Position numbers and translations under genes: made by a program. 64,000 bases of DNA from Prinsepia uniflora (lineage: Eukaryota > Streptophyta > Magnoliopsida > Rosales > Rosaceae), in the NCBI GenBank assembly GCA_032719365.1, contig CM064867.1, forward strand, positions 58,964,601 through 59,028,600, read 5' to 3'. Shown here piece after piece: positions 1-11,401 of this stretch (positions are counted from its first letter, which is position 1; each line of letters opens with the position of its first letter). The notes below the pieces were generated by a model that did no database searches, was not told the origin of the DNA, and worked only from the letters and a program-made list of their open reading frames with translations.

Positions 1-795
1 GATGGTTGAACAAGTTACCAAGAAAGTGGTACTTGTGGATCGGATCCCGGAGGTGGACCGATCAGTGGATCTCACGCTTTGAGCGAATTGTACGGGCGAT
101 GGGTTGCCCGCTTGAGTGCATGAATTCAATATCAGCGTTCTTCTTGGATTGGTCTACATGAGGTTAATGGCAGACATTGCTATCCATGCGTGGATGTGAC
201 TACCGAGATTTAGGCGACATTCAAGGAACGTTTCTAAAGTTATTTTTGCACCAGTCTTATCAAGATACAAGGGAGGTGGAGTTCCTCCGACATGAGTAGT
301 AGATTTGATGGTTGCTCGGTATGAGCAAAGATTTCTGGTTTTGGTTCGATTTTTGCTGAGTGTAGCGGTGAATTAGACGATGAAGATTCATCGGTTTGAG
401 TTGGGACTTAGGAGTAAAATTGGAGCGATGGTGCTAGTTTGATGATTTAACACACTCTGACGGATGTGTCATCTCATGTGGAGATGAGCTGGTTGGAATC
501 CCAACAGCGTCCGAGTGATTCTGTACGACGCGGAAGACGTCATGAGGATTCGTGTACTCAGGAAGTTTGTTGGGGGATGCTTCAAGCTTCAAGTCTTCAA
601 ATGGCAATCGTGTGATTGCAGTCGTTGATGAGTGGGACGGAGAGGATCTCGAGAGGGCTGGTTGAGATTACAGTTATCTTTCGAGTTCGGTGGGACTATT
701 GGACACACATACCACACCTGGAGCAGAGACATATGTTTTGTCTTACCATGGCTAGTATGCATGAGTGTTGATGGAATACGGACCTACACACTGTA
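1..795 (+). pseudogene. Decayed Ty3/gypsy gag (Tekay/Del-like)
   Basis: This is a relic of a Gag capsid gene, recognised by comparison with the intact Gag at 32443-33297. FKERF is read at 220 (FRERF in the intact protein), REVEF at 270, and from 308 MVARYEQRFLVLVRF, a stop, then KIHRFELGLRSKIGAMV, matching VDYEQQFLHL and KCRRFEQGLRNELRGAV. Near 513-560 SDSVRRGRRHED resembles the Ser/Arg linker that precedes the zinc knuckle. The frame changes between these blocks and stops interrupt it, so no full Gag is made. The left end lies outside the window. The right end is cut by the element at 796 and resumes for about 30 bp at 6421. The match is seen directly; the lineage name is inferred. Confidence 0.75.
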
Positions 796-2855
796 TGACA
801 CGACCCACCCCCAATCCCCTGGGATTAAGGGCTAAGTCATGCTTCCGTTTAACCCACGTACGACATGAAGGCTAAACACCCGTTCAACCCCTGTGGAACA
901 CGCAAGCAAGACAAGGGATCGCAGGTCAACGTACCAAAACCAACTTGAGTTAACTAGAGTTCGCAGCATCACTGTGGATCACGTGTGTGATGTCTCCGTC
1001 TCCTAACAACAGCCCACACCACATCAACCTGGAGGGTGTCGAAAAACCAAAAAGACTATGAGTGGACAAAAATAAGTAATAAGTTCATAAAAACATTTCA
1101 TAAGAAAAGACATTTATACCCTCCACGTAAAACCAATGCATGCATTCGAAAACCATTTCATTTCTGCGATAATAAAAACCGTTTATGAAAACCGAAATCA
1201 TTTTCTTTTCTCAAATCCCGGGCCTCAGCGCAAAACCATCAAAATCCATATCATCCGAGTCATTGCCCAAAACGTTTGAAAACCATTTGAAAACCATTTG
1301 AAAACCATCAGTGTATTACAGAAATCCAAATCACATTTAAAACACATTTCCATTAATCGAACCTACTGGATATATCCGAGTCTTTAAACTCAACAGGCCT
1401 CAATATCAATCCGAGTCTTTAAACTCAATAGGTATAAATAAGGAAATCGTCTCGAAATACGTGAAAATTATACATCATAGATATCACAATCATAAAAATC
1501 ATATATAGAAAACTTATAAGACATTTATGCATGCATCATAATTTAGAAAGCAAAGTCCACTCACAGACCATTCCCGCTACTTCATCGATACGGGTGTAAT
1601 ACGTCGTTCCTAGCAAATCCACTATCATCGGACTTCCCGAACCTGTCCAAATCACATACTAAGGTCACTAACTAATTCATTATGCTGCTACTAAATCCCC
1701 GTAATTTTCCCGAATTTTTAACTATTTTAAACTATCCTTTAAACATTCGGACATCCCGAAACATATCGAAATGATGTCCGATCGACTTGAAACCAGTCCC
1801 AAAATGTTCATTACATCGATTACATAATTTCACATGTTGAACACTTCTCCCAGAACTACCTCATGTGCCTTCACGCCCTGCCCAAAGGCGCTGCATGTGC
1901 GAGCCACGCACCCAGCACAGGTTGTCTTCAACCTCGGGCAAGCTCGGTCTGAAACGGTTCGAACCAGCCCGGTCCAACCAAACCGACGTTCATGGTTCAA
2001 CGCATATTTCTTCTCCGTTTTCGATTCTAATCAGTGCTATAGCTTCGTCTCAAGATTTCCTACACATCTATGACTTCAAATCACAAAAGCAAGGTCTGGA
2101 TCATACCTTAACGGGACTACTCACCTTCTGCCACCGTCGTACCCCGCCGTGACCACCACTAATCTTGTTTCGACTTTGCCTCTCATTTCCATTCAGAATC
2201 CACGAGCTAAAGACCATGTTTTCCAAATATTTGGTCACGAGTCCCCTGTTTTCGGTTTGCACAATCTCAGGGCCACCGTCGTGAACGGCCCTCCACGGTG
2301 GTACCACCACCACCTTTCTCATCCTCTAGTCTCTCAGTTTCCTTCACAAAGTATGCATCATTGATGAAGATCGAAGGAAGTAGTGGGGAGGGTTCCTCAC
2401 GGCTCACTCTCTATTTTCTTCCCCAAAACCGTGCATCATCCTTCATTTGTTCTTTTAAAATATTTGTAAGCGGCTTGGGAGAATTCCACAAGCCTCTAGA
2501 GATAGGACAAGTGTCCCCATCTGATGAGGCAACCATCCCAAGGCAGCCACATGTCCAATTTTAACTGGGCACAACAAAAAGACCAAATTGTCCCTACCTG
2601 ATAAATTACCAAAATACCCCCGAACTTCTGAATATCATAACTTCTTCCTCGAATGTCGAAATCGGACGTGCCACCTGTTTATGAACTCGTGACATCTCGA
2701 ACTACGACACAATCATATGCCAAAGTCCATTTGACCGCCCGAATCAAAAGTCAACATTTTGCCCATTCTAGGGGCAAAATTGTCATTTCACACTGTCCTC
2801 CGAAATCCGTCATTAATCACTAATCTAATCCCGAACTCCGGGATGGGTCGTTACA
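796..2855 (-). repeat. 3' LTR of the 796-6415 element
   Basis: The LTR reads on the minus strand from TGTAACGACCC at 2855 to its CA-type end at 796 (TGACACGACCC on the plus strand). It holds the ordered modules seen in the other long LTRs: two U3 blocks with conserved GTTGACTTTTG and GGCACGTC words near 2640-2780, a TCGGACATC/GATGTCCGA stem at 1747-1781, TCCACTCACA at 1556 and ATGCATGCAT at 1527, two GAGTCTTTAAACTC hairpins near 1377 and 1418, then ATGCATGCAT at 1136 and TGAGTGGACAAAA at 1059. Translations in this stretch are shadows without coding character. Confidence 0.8.
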
Positions 2856-5800
2856 ATCTCCCCTCCTAGATGAATTTCATCCCCGAAATTCCAAATAACG
2901 TACGTCCGTAACGAACTGGGGGAATCCAACTGATCTCACACTTGGGTCTCCTACCCGGTGTCCATCACCTGCCAATCTAGCCTTATCATGACAGTTTCCC
3001 AAAGTGTTACCAACACTGTTAACGTATTGCTACCAAGCGAACCAACTCAACCAACTTTCGGTCCATCTGGAAATCATCACATTCCTACCGAGGTTAACAC
3101 ATTTCCAACTCGTACTCATGATACCTCAAACATCGCACCAACCGACACTTACGGTTCAACTAACACTCGTTCGTGACGCACGACTACCAACCACATCAAC
3201 CTCGACTCAGTCTCGAGTCATGCGTACCTCGTACCATCGCCCTTAGTTTAACATAAGATCTTGTCTGGGTCAACAGGCATAACGCTCCTCGTAAAAACTA
3301 ATCCTCAAGATGGCATTCATCGGCCTCGATACTCCTATTCATCAATATCCATTCAATGTTCCGTACTACTTCTGTCAGCGATCTGCACCGACCTCACCGG
3401 AGTCACAATGTCTCGCTCACCTCAACAACTCAACCAATCATCTCACCGGTGGTTCCCCTAACCACTAACACTATCATCCTGTGGGAACACCATCCACGCC
3501 TGACACTACCAATCTGCAACTGGGACCCCATCACCTACCCGTTACACCTTGATCACACATCTTAGCGTCAGGGTCACACCATCCACTCATGGCTCTGAGC
3601 ATCCAGCTCACATCAACCCTGAATCCTGCCATAACTAATCAGATCACTCGGGATCACCTTGATCCAGTCCACATGCTTAGTCAAACAAGCACATCACACT
3701 ACTCTGATCATCGATACAACCAACACCATACATCGGCACCAAGCCGATCCCAACACCTCTACCAGAACATCACGATGCATGTCCAAATACATCAGAATGG
3801 TTCACACAGATGCCTTATCTTCACCCCAACTACCACCTGGCTCGAGCCAATCACACTTCAATTCTGGAGTCCAACAGTCCAATCCTACCAACTCAAGTCC
3901 AATACCCATACGTACCACACTCCTCATCCGCATCTCCAACGTTTGTCTTGTCATCCTACTAACATGTCCAAGCTCTGTCTTGCATACGATTCTCCAAACT
4001 CAATCTAGAAGAGATCCAATCCTGATCCACTCACTCCTAACTGGATCCCACTTACTATCTCACTACTTCGCCTTCAATTCCACAAATGATCAGGCCATCG
4101 CATCAGATCAAATCGATCAAGAATACCACACGTCTCGAGACACGTCTAGATTGTGGATTCTCTTCAATTACCTCATATCGATCAGTTACAGTCACTCCTT
4201 ATCATTCTTCCTTATCATCTTTCTTTCGTCATCATACCACAGAACTCACAATGATCCATGACCATGACATCACAAGTCATCCTACCTTAATCCAACTTAC
4301 ACAATCCCACTACACTCGCCACACATGCCAAACTTGGCGTCACCAAGTACTCTCTACTTCTGAACATATCCATACATGTCCACGATTTAAAGGGGGTTCA
4401 CAAATCCTGAAGTCCCGTTTGAGTCTCCCAAATCGACTCCAGAGTATCCATCACTCAATCAACATCTAACACCAACTCGGAACCAACACAACATCTCATC
4501 ATTTCAACTACAACATCTCCTGATTCCGAGATTCCAACCATGTTGGAAGTGTATCCATCTTTTCCAATTGTGGGCCTCAATCCTGAAAACGTATGCCACC
4601 ACCGGACTAACCATCCAAACTTCAACTCCTCTATAGGACTTAGGAAAATCCACAACTCACTCGGACAACCTTCTCGTCCGTAAACAATCCAACTCACCGA
4701 CCAACTCACCTGTCGGTTAACACCGTTTATGTACATCCAAAGGATGTCAATCATCACTCCTTATGATTATCCCTTTCCGAGGTTCATTTCTGAGCACTAC
4801 TAATATATCAACTCTCGGGATCCTCAATCAACGATCACTAACCTCGGATTCCTCAGTCACTATCCTCGAAGTCTCCAATCACCAATCTCAGGGAATCACC
4901 AAGTACTGGCCTCGACATCACCAATGACTCTCCTCAGTAGCACCAAATTCCAACCTCGGCATATGCCAACACACTTTGACACAACCAACATCTGCGGTCT
5001 CCACGAAAACCAAACTCACCCATGGTCAACCCGACCATACTAACCTAGCCCTCTCCGAACCGAAGCCTAGGTCCACCGTGCTTCCACTGCACTACTCTGA
5101 TCAAACTAACTGCATCCTGACCGTTTGTACCAAAACATGACCTGCCAATGGTCATTGCATATCCCAGCTCGGTTAGTGGTTCATACCAGACACTGGCACC
5201 TCACGACTGGTCATAACCTCAACTCACAATGTGCCCATCCTACCATTCACAAGCATCCCAGCTCGAGGCACATCATCTCCGATCTAGGGCTCACAACACA
5301 CTAATCCTGAATTTCTGTTCATACCTGGCCAAAACCCTCAATCTACGCTCAGGTCGGGGAAACTTACTTCCCTCGCATTCCATCACTCTGAGCACCTCAA
5401 CGCTCCACGGAACCTAGATGAGACTGCAACCAGATCCACTACACCACACTCTACTGGTCGGGTCAAGCCAAACAATCTCGACAATCTCATTAGACTCGAC
5501 CAGAGTCATCCACCAAACCATCCAATACCTCAGCTGCGCCCATCAGCACCATCTTCAATCCGGCCGAAAGTCGGTCCAAGCCACAACAACTAACTAACCA
5601 CAACTCCAACTCACGGTTTCTAGACTAAGCACTTACTCTGGGGTTTCTCACGAAGGTACTCACATTTACCAAACCAGCCCTGCAACTCAAGGAATCCAGC
5701 TACTCGTAGCCACACAAGTCCAATCTCAACCCATCTGACCAGTTGGTCACAAGTCCATCCTATCGTTATCCAAACGCCAACGGCCACCAGGCTAGTCGGC

Positions 5801-6121
5801 CAACCGTCGATCGTATCTCTCACATCTAACTCACTGGTACATCTGACCCTAAGGTCCAACCATCGAGCAAATCCAGTGCCAAGCACACTATCCTTTCTGG
5901 CCCAAAGCCGGCATACATCTCACCACACACCACGTATCGGGCAACACATCACCTAATTGCTAGTGCCCTCGTCACTAACTAAGCCACTAACTAACGTACT
6001 ATCTCCCTAGCGTCCAGGTTAATGACGGGCTGTTCCGCGTCGAGACATCACATCCACAGTAACATTACGACACACAAGTCGACGAACCAACCATTCTAGA
6101 ATCCGTAACCTCATGTAGAGC
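2856..6121 (-). other. Decayed internal region of 796-6415 element
   Basis: At 2856-2895 the minus strand reads GGAATTTCGGGGATGAAATT followed by a purine-rich AGGAGGGGAG directly next to the LTR, which is the polypurine tract typical of Tekay/Del-type elements. Beyond it I see no open frame with a recognisable protease, reverse transcriptase, RNase H or integrase motif. Frames of 60 to 200 codons exist on both strands but show no domain pattern. This is most simply a pol-derived region eroded beyond recognition by eye. Confidence 0.55.
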
Positions 6122-6415
6122 GAATTGCCCTTACCTGATAAATTACCAAAATACTTCCGAACATCATAACTTCTTCCTCGAACGTCGGAATCGGACGTGC
6201 CACTTGTCTATGAACTCGTGACATCCCAAACTACGTCACAGTCATCGGCCAAAGTTCATTTGACAACCCGAATAAAGTCAACATTTTTTTCATTCCAGAG
6301 GAAAACCCGTCATTTCGCACCGTCCGTTCGAAATCACCCAACTAATCACCGATTCCTCTCTCTAATCCGTCATTAATCAGTAATCTAATCCCGAACTCCG
6401 GGACGGGTCGTTACA
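6122..6415 (-). repeat. 5' LTR remnant of the 796-6415 element
   Basis: This matches the outermost 290 bases of the LTR at 796-2855, with the same run ACCTGATAAATTACCAAAAT, the CGGACGTGCCAC box and the GACGGGTCGTTACA end. The inner break at about 6122 is not a normal LTR end, so this is a deletion remnant. Many differences separate it from its partner. Confidence 0.75.
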
Positions 6416-6451
6416 CTGTACCTCAAAAAGTTTTAATAGCTTGTTGACCAG

Positions 6452-6560
6452 TGTAACGACCCGTCCCAAATTTTTGGGATTAATTAAGATTAAATGAGGA
6501 TTAGCCTCGCTAATCGGGGATTAATCGAGGATTATCGGAAGTTCAGGGTGAAATTATGAT
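6452..6560 (+). repeat. LTR 5'-end fragment, plus orientation
   Basis: It begins TGTAACGACCCGTCCC and continues with the AT-rich GGGATTAATTAAG block and the TTCAGGGTGAAAT motif seen at 25014-25120, then homology is lost. It is a truncated LTR start. The 31 bases before it (6421-6451) are the continuation of the interrupted sequence at 1-795. Confidence 0.6.
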
Positions 6561-6792
6561 TTCTATAGTATTTTCCCGGCCTCCAAGCCGTAACTACCGA
6601 AATGAGTATCCTCTTGCTAGACATTGGTATGACTCTTGTAAAAAGATGAATACTCTTCCTTAGTGATATTCTCTGGTCCCACCAAAAGACCAACGATGTC
6701 AATTCAAAACTTCCCAATACCACTGGTTCCTCAAACACGCAACAGAGGAGTACCGATACCAATGTCACAACCTAGTGGGATCAACTCCTAGT
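6561..6792. other. Unassigned 232-bp stretch
   Basis: No convincing gene or repeat is visible. GATACCAATGTC near 6765 resembles a damaged primer binding site on the minus strand (TTGGTATCGG), which would suit the minus-strand LTR end at 6793, but it sits about 30 bases away from that end. Confidence 0.3.
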
Positions 6793-9415
6793 TGACATGA
6801 CCCATCCCAATCCTTCTGGATTATCGTGGGACATGCCTGCTCCCGTCAGACACCTCGTGTCAGACCAGGGATACACTCGTCACCCGCTCGGGGTCCATCA
6901 GAGTACACCAGGATTAGTGGTGGCATGTGATGTCCCGATCTCTACTACAGCTCGTATCCGCACCAACCTAAAGGGTATTAAAAACATGAAAGTTGTTAGT
7001 GGACAAAAATAAACATTATAAAACACATTCATATCGAAAAGACATTTATACCTTTCATGTAAAAGCATGCATGCATCGTAAAACCACTTTATTTCAAATA
7101 ATTTCCGAAAGTAAGACATAATGCTTTTCAAACCAAACATGGTGAAAATTGCTTCTCAATCGAACCCATCAACTCAGTAGGGTCTCAGCCCAAAACAAAT
7201 CTTAATGAAATATCAATCATAGAACACGGGGTCTCAGCCCCAAACCAATCATATGGTAAAAAATCATATACGTGTATATATACAACCCATCCTCGGCATC
7301 TCATATGTCCAATCAATAACCCGTCACGATTTCTCTACAGTATGCATACTACTCGGGTCTCATCTCTGAGTCTACCCCCAGGATCTACGACGTCTGGGAG
7401 GCCTGTCTCCGGACCTTGTTCAAGACTATCTCATATCTCTCACTTCTGGGATATGCTCCCTCTTGGAGTCACTCATCCCAGGTAGTGTATCGTGACACTC
7501 CAAGATCATCGACGTCTGGAGGAGACTACTCATACAAGAGGGTATCTACATATAAGTGTGAAAAAATTCATTTCTTTCAAATCATATTTCAACTGGGTCT
7601 CATACCCGAATCAAAGTCCAAAATTTCTCGAATCCGTTTCAATTCTCAATCTCATAGGCCTTAAGCCCAAATCCATATCTCAATAGGGACTCAAACCCGA
7701 AATCTCATTTCATAAACCACAACTAGGACTCAAGTCCGATACCACAAATCAACTGGGCCACAAGCCCCCGATACCACCAATAAACTGGGTCTCAAGCGCG
7801 AAATCATAAATCAACTGGGCCTCAAGCCCGATACCATCAATTAATTGGGTCTCATGCTCGAACCTCGATTTCACTCCTCTCTATGAAATCCCTTTTTAAA
7901 ACCATTTCTCAAATTCTCAATTTCACGCTTCTTTGTGAAACCCTTTAAAACCAGTAAATCAAGTCTCTAATTTCACGCCTCCCCGTGAAACCATCGACAT
8001 CACATAAAAACACAAGCACGTAGTATACTCTGCCGAAGCCCAAACATCATATGAAACATAAATCTCGAACTACGTGCACTAACGCATTTTCCTCCAAAAA
8101 TGCCCAACAAATCATATTTAAATCTCATGCACTCATGGCATCTCAAAACATGTTCATAAACACATATAAAACATTTATGCATGCATCAATTCATAAAACA
8201 ACATCCACTCACAAACCGTCCAAGTTGTGCCTCAATACGCGCACCATAAGCCTCTCTGGGCGAATCACCAACACCGGGACTCGCAAACCTGTCCAAGTCA
8301 TACTAGAGGGTTACTAACTACTTCAATAACCTCTCATTAAGGCCCCCTAATTTTTTGGGATTTTTAAAAGTATTTTACATAGACTTAAATCATCGGACAC
8401 CCAAAACTACCCCGAAACGGTGTCCGATCGACTCGAAACTTATCCTAAAACGTTTGTTACATGGAAAGGATGATTTCATATGTTGAACTCATCCCCAAAT
8501 AGTGCCCCACGCGTCGTCCAAAGACGCTGCGCGTGGGCTTCACGCGCCAAGGAACAGTTTCCTTCAACCTCGCGAAGACTGGTCCAACTGGTCAGCTGGT
8601 CCAACTAAGCCGGCGTGACCGTTTTAGGCCATTTTCTACCCTTTTTCAACCCTGATGTCATTCCAATTCTTACTTAAACCTTCGTCTAATCATGTTCTAT
8701 CAACCAATAACCTCAAAAACATGAAACCAAGGCCTAGCATTACCTCCTCGATCGAAGAACGCACATTACCTCCTCGATCGAAGAACGCACGACCAAGTTT
8801 CCTCCTCCCTGTCCATGCGATTCCAGCCACCTCCAGCAATGATTCCAATCCCCCTCAGCTCCTATGATCACCAGAAACTCCTTCCAATTATTAGAATCAA
8901 TCAAAAGCCCACCAAACCAAACTTTTGAATTTTGAACCAAAACTTACTGTTTTTGGGTTCTCCGGCCACCGTCCACGACGGTCGACGCCATGAGCACCTT
9001 CTTCATCGTCTCACTTCACTCTATCTTTTGTATTCATGCCCCCAATCACAAAGGATGAGGTTTGGGGAAGGTGGGATATCTGGGTTGCACGGTTTTGGGG
9101 GGTTTCGGGTTCAATGTAGCAGACGAGGAAGAAGGGGTGGATGCATGTATGTGTGATGCTAGGCAATGGATGAGTGACACTTGTCACTCGTCCATTGGGC
9201 TTGGGGAAAATATATGGGCCCACTCCAGATAAAAGTCCACCCATCTCGTAATTCGTGCAATAGTTCCTCAAAACTTTCGTGACCCGTAACTTTCTCATCG
9301 AACGTCCGATTTTGATGTGCCGCTTGTCTACGGATTCGCATCGACTCAATCTACGTAAGGTCTTTGGTCCTTATGGATTGGACCTCCTGAGTCAAAAGTC
9401 AACTTTTTTTCCTCG
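6793..9415 (-). repeat. Truncated LTR, minus orientation
   Basis: It starts at the 3' LTR end (TGACATGACCCATCCC on the plus strand) and runs through the usual modules: a TCAGACAC..GTGTCAGA stem near 6850, GTTAGTGGACAAAA at 6985, ATGCATGCAT near 7067, an array of short GGGTCTCAAGCCC-like hairpins at 7170-7870, ATGCATGCAT near 8170 with TCCACTCACA after it, a TCGGACACC/GGTGTCCGA stem at 8393-8427, a CACGCG stem-loop near 8509 and the GATGAGTGACA palindrome near 9167. The outer roughly 300 bases including TGTAACGACC are missing, so the high-coordinate end is broken near 9415. Confidence 0.7.
8734..8789. repeat. 28-bp tandem duplication
   Basis: The word CATTACCTCCTCGATCGAAG followed by AACGCA occurs twice in a row inside the LTR. 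It is a simple local duplication. Confidence 0.6.
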
Positions 9416-10420
9416 TCTAGGGTCAAGAATGACTGTTCGGATATGGGACACGTGTTGTGAAGTCCCCAGATGGCTCAGTAAGCTTGAAGAAGATGTCGGT
9501 TGTGTCGACACTTCTGGTGGTGTTCCTTGTAGGATTTATCGGGGTTGCTACCTCAGAGCAATGTTGAGTTATGATTGAGTTCTTCTAGATACTCAACCCA
9601 TTTTGTAGCCACCGATAGACTTAAGGGTGTAGCACATATACGCTCTTGAAAATGGTTTTAGCTTGACTCGAAGTCAAGAATTTGGTGGAAAAACATGCCT
9701 TGGATGCATGTATTGTATGCTCGCATGTGTGATTCCAGAATTGACTTCAGAAGTGAAATTCCCCGAGATGGCTTACGATTAGTGTTATTGTGATAGTTGG
9801 CCATCGTGAGTTGGTAACAGAGTATTAATGGATTTCGGGAAACGTGGACCCTAGATGATTGAATCCCTAAATGAATTGTGGATCCTACTATTGTGTAATG
9901 TGATCTGGATTGTGTAATTTGATTTATGATTCGAGAAATATAGACTAGAGTTAATTTTCTGGTTATGATATCATTGTTGAGAGATTGGTGGACGCTCGGC
10001 GGACCGATGTAGCTTTGGATTGACATCAATTAACCACGGTAACTGAGATTGGATTCACTTAGATTGGATGAGTGTTATCAACTTTTGGATGGAGGTTTTC
10101 CTCTGGGATTCTAACCTATTGACAGGATTGACTCGGAAGGGGGTCAATCTGGTATGAGATGATAGCTAAGTGAGAAAAATATTAACTACTGCTCTAGTTT
10201 GACTATTTTGGACATTAATGAGTTTTCCGCAGTGGTACATGTACATAAGAGTTGGACCCACTATCTCCCCAGGAGATGTGTAGAATCTTAGAGATCACCA
10301 ACCCTTACGTATCGGGTTACTCCGAGGGAGTTGCACTCAAGGCAGAAAAGCTGTATTAGTTGTTATAGCACAGTTTCAGGTTTCGACCCTTCACATTATT
10401 AGGATGAGGGTCGAGGTAAG
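9416..10420 (+). other. Decayed plus-strand internal region, left half
   Basis: No reading frame with recognisable domains is present. I place it on the plus strand because, once the 10421-16772 insertion is removed, the sequence runs into 16773-17815 and ends at a plus-strand polypurine tract and LTR start at 17816. GTAAG at 10416-10420 is the left copy of the target duplication. Confidence 0.45.
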
Positions 10421-11005
10421 TGTGGAACCCAAAATCATCCGAAAATTATGGAGCCTCCACGTGTCCCGTAATTCCCAAAAATGACCAAATTGCCCTTGGC
10501 AAATAACGCTGATCATTTGAAAAACACCCATACATTAAATAATCTATTTACCAGTTAAATACGTTATTTGATCGGGTTAAAACCTCCGTAATATTGATAT
10601 TCTCCCCGAGGGTTAATTATCGTTATTCTTAATAATGGATAATTAATATTAATATTAAAATACAACAAATATCATTACTATCATAATGAGTCATCATTAC
10701 AATTATTAAATAATATATTTAATAATAATATATTATTTACTAATTAAATATTCAACCGACCAATCAGAACGCTCCAAGGCTCCCAAGATTTTCCTATAAA
10801 TAGGAAGGCACATTTCATTTCCAAGGTACGTTGATTCTTCGTTTCGAAGTATATCCCTTTCCTCTCTCGAAGCTAACTTAGGCATCGGAGTGTTCTTGGT
10901 CGAACAACCCCCCGGGTAAATCGATCAAGGCAACGATAGCTAATTGTTTGCTGTTTGCAGGAATTGTGAGGACTTTTCGCGAATTGTTCAATCTTTGATT
11001 CAACA
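10421..11005 (+). repeat. 5' LTR of Tat-like element
   Basis: It runs from TGTGGAACCC to TTGATTCAACA, 585 bp, and is repeated at 16188-16772 with two visible mismatches. The middle is strongly AT-rich. Promoter-like boxes lie at 10760-10802. Confidence 0.92.
10760..10802 (+). promoter_or_regulatory. LTR core promoter: CCAAT and TATA boxes
   Basis: CCAAT at 10760 is followed 35 bases later by TATAAATA at 10795-10802, a canonical plant pol II arrangement. The copy in the 3' LTR is at 16527-16569. Transcription would begin about 30 bases downstream, placing R in the GATTCTTCGTTTCG region. Confidence 0.6.
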
Positions 11006-11026
11006 ATTGGTGCTTTCATTGAGAGC
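11006..11026 (+). other. Primer binding site candidate
   Basis: ATTGGTGCTTTCATTGAGAGC directly abuts the LTR end. It has the TGG start expected for pairing with a tRNA CCA end. I cannot assign the primer tRNA by eye. Confidence 0.6.
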
Positions 11027-11055
11027 TATTGAGTTATACTCAGAAGAAGCTCTCT

Positions 11056-11345
11056 CATATGTTCATCGTTCATCTTTCTTCGTTCGTCGTTCATCGACAT
11101 TGTTCGAAGATTTTGAACGTTGTTCATCACTCATCAAGAATTTGTTCATCGTTCATCTTTCTTCGTTCGTCGTTCATCAACATTGTTCGAAGATTTTGAA
11201 CGTTGTTTCATCACTCATCAGGCATTCTTTCATCGTTCATCTTTCTTCGTTCGTCGTTCATCGACATTGTTCGAAGATTTTGAACGTTTGTTCATCGTTC
11301 ATCTCCCTTCGTTCGTCGTTCATCGACATTGTTCGAAGATTCTGA
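11056..11345 (+). repeat. Leader tandem repeat of roughly 66-90 bp
   Basis: About four imperfect copies, each built around TTCATCTTTCTTCGTTCGTC, then CATTGTTCGAAGATT, then TTGAACG, lie between the primer site and the gag start. Unit length varies because a CATCACTCATCA segment is absent from some copies. Open frames cross it only because the unit lacks stops in some phases. Confidence 0.75.
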
Positions 11346-11401
11346 ACGTTGTTCAAATTATCCATCAAACAGCTTTCCAACTCAACATTCTTCGAATCGG
11401 C

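Larger units (their letters stand above)
796..6415 (-). mobile_element. LTR retrotransposon with eroded 5' LTR, TSD CTGTA
   Basis: This is a minus-strand LTR element. The five bases before it (791-795) and after it (6416-6420) are both CTGTA, the 5-bp duplication expected of Ty3/gypsy integration. It carries a 3' LTR at 796-2855, a polypurine tract just beyond 2855, a decayed internal region, and at 6122-6415 only the first roughly 290 bases of the 5' LTR. The rest of the 5' LTR, the primer site and gag were lost in a deletion that spared the integration boundary. The two LTR ends differ by many substitutions and indels, so the insertion is old. It interrupts the gag relic at 1-795. Confidence 0.8.

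Noticed and set aside
3659..4261. Open frame of 200 codons on the plus strand
   Set aside because: Low-complexity Ser/Thr/His/Ile composition, antisense to the element's direction, no domain; typical of AT/C-rich noncoding sequence.
10944..11345. Open frame of 133 codons
   Set aside because: It crosses the LTR end, the primer site and the tandem leader repeat; its protein is just the repeat unit translated.
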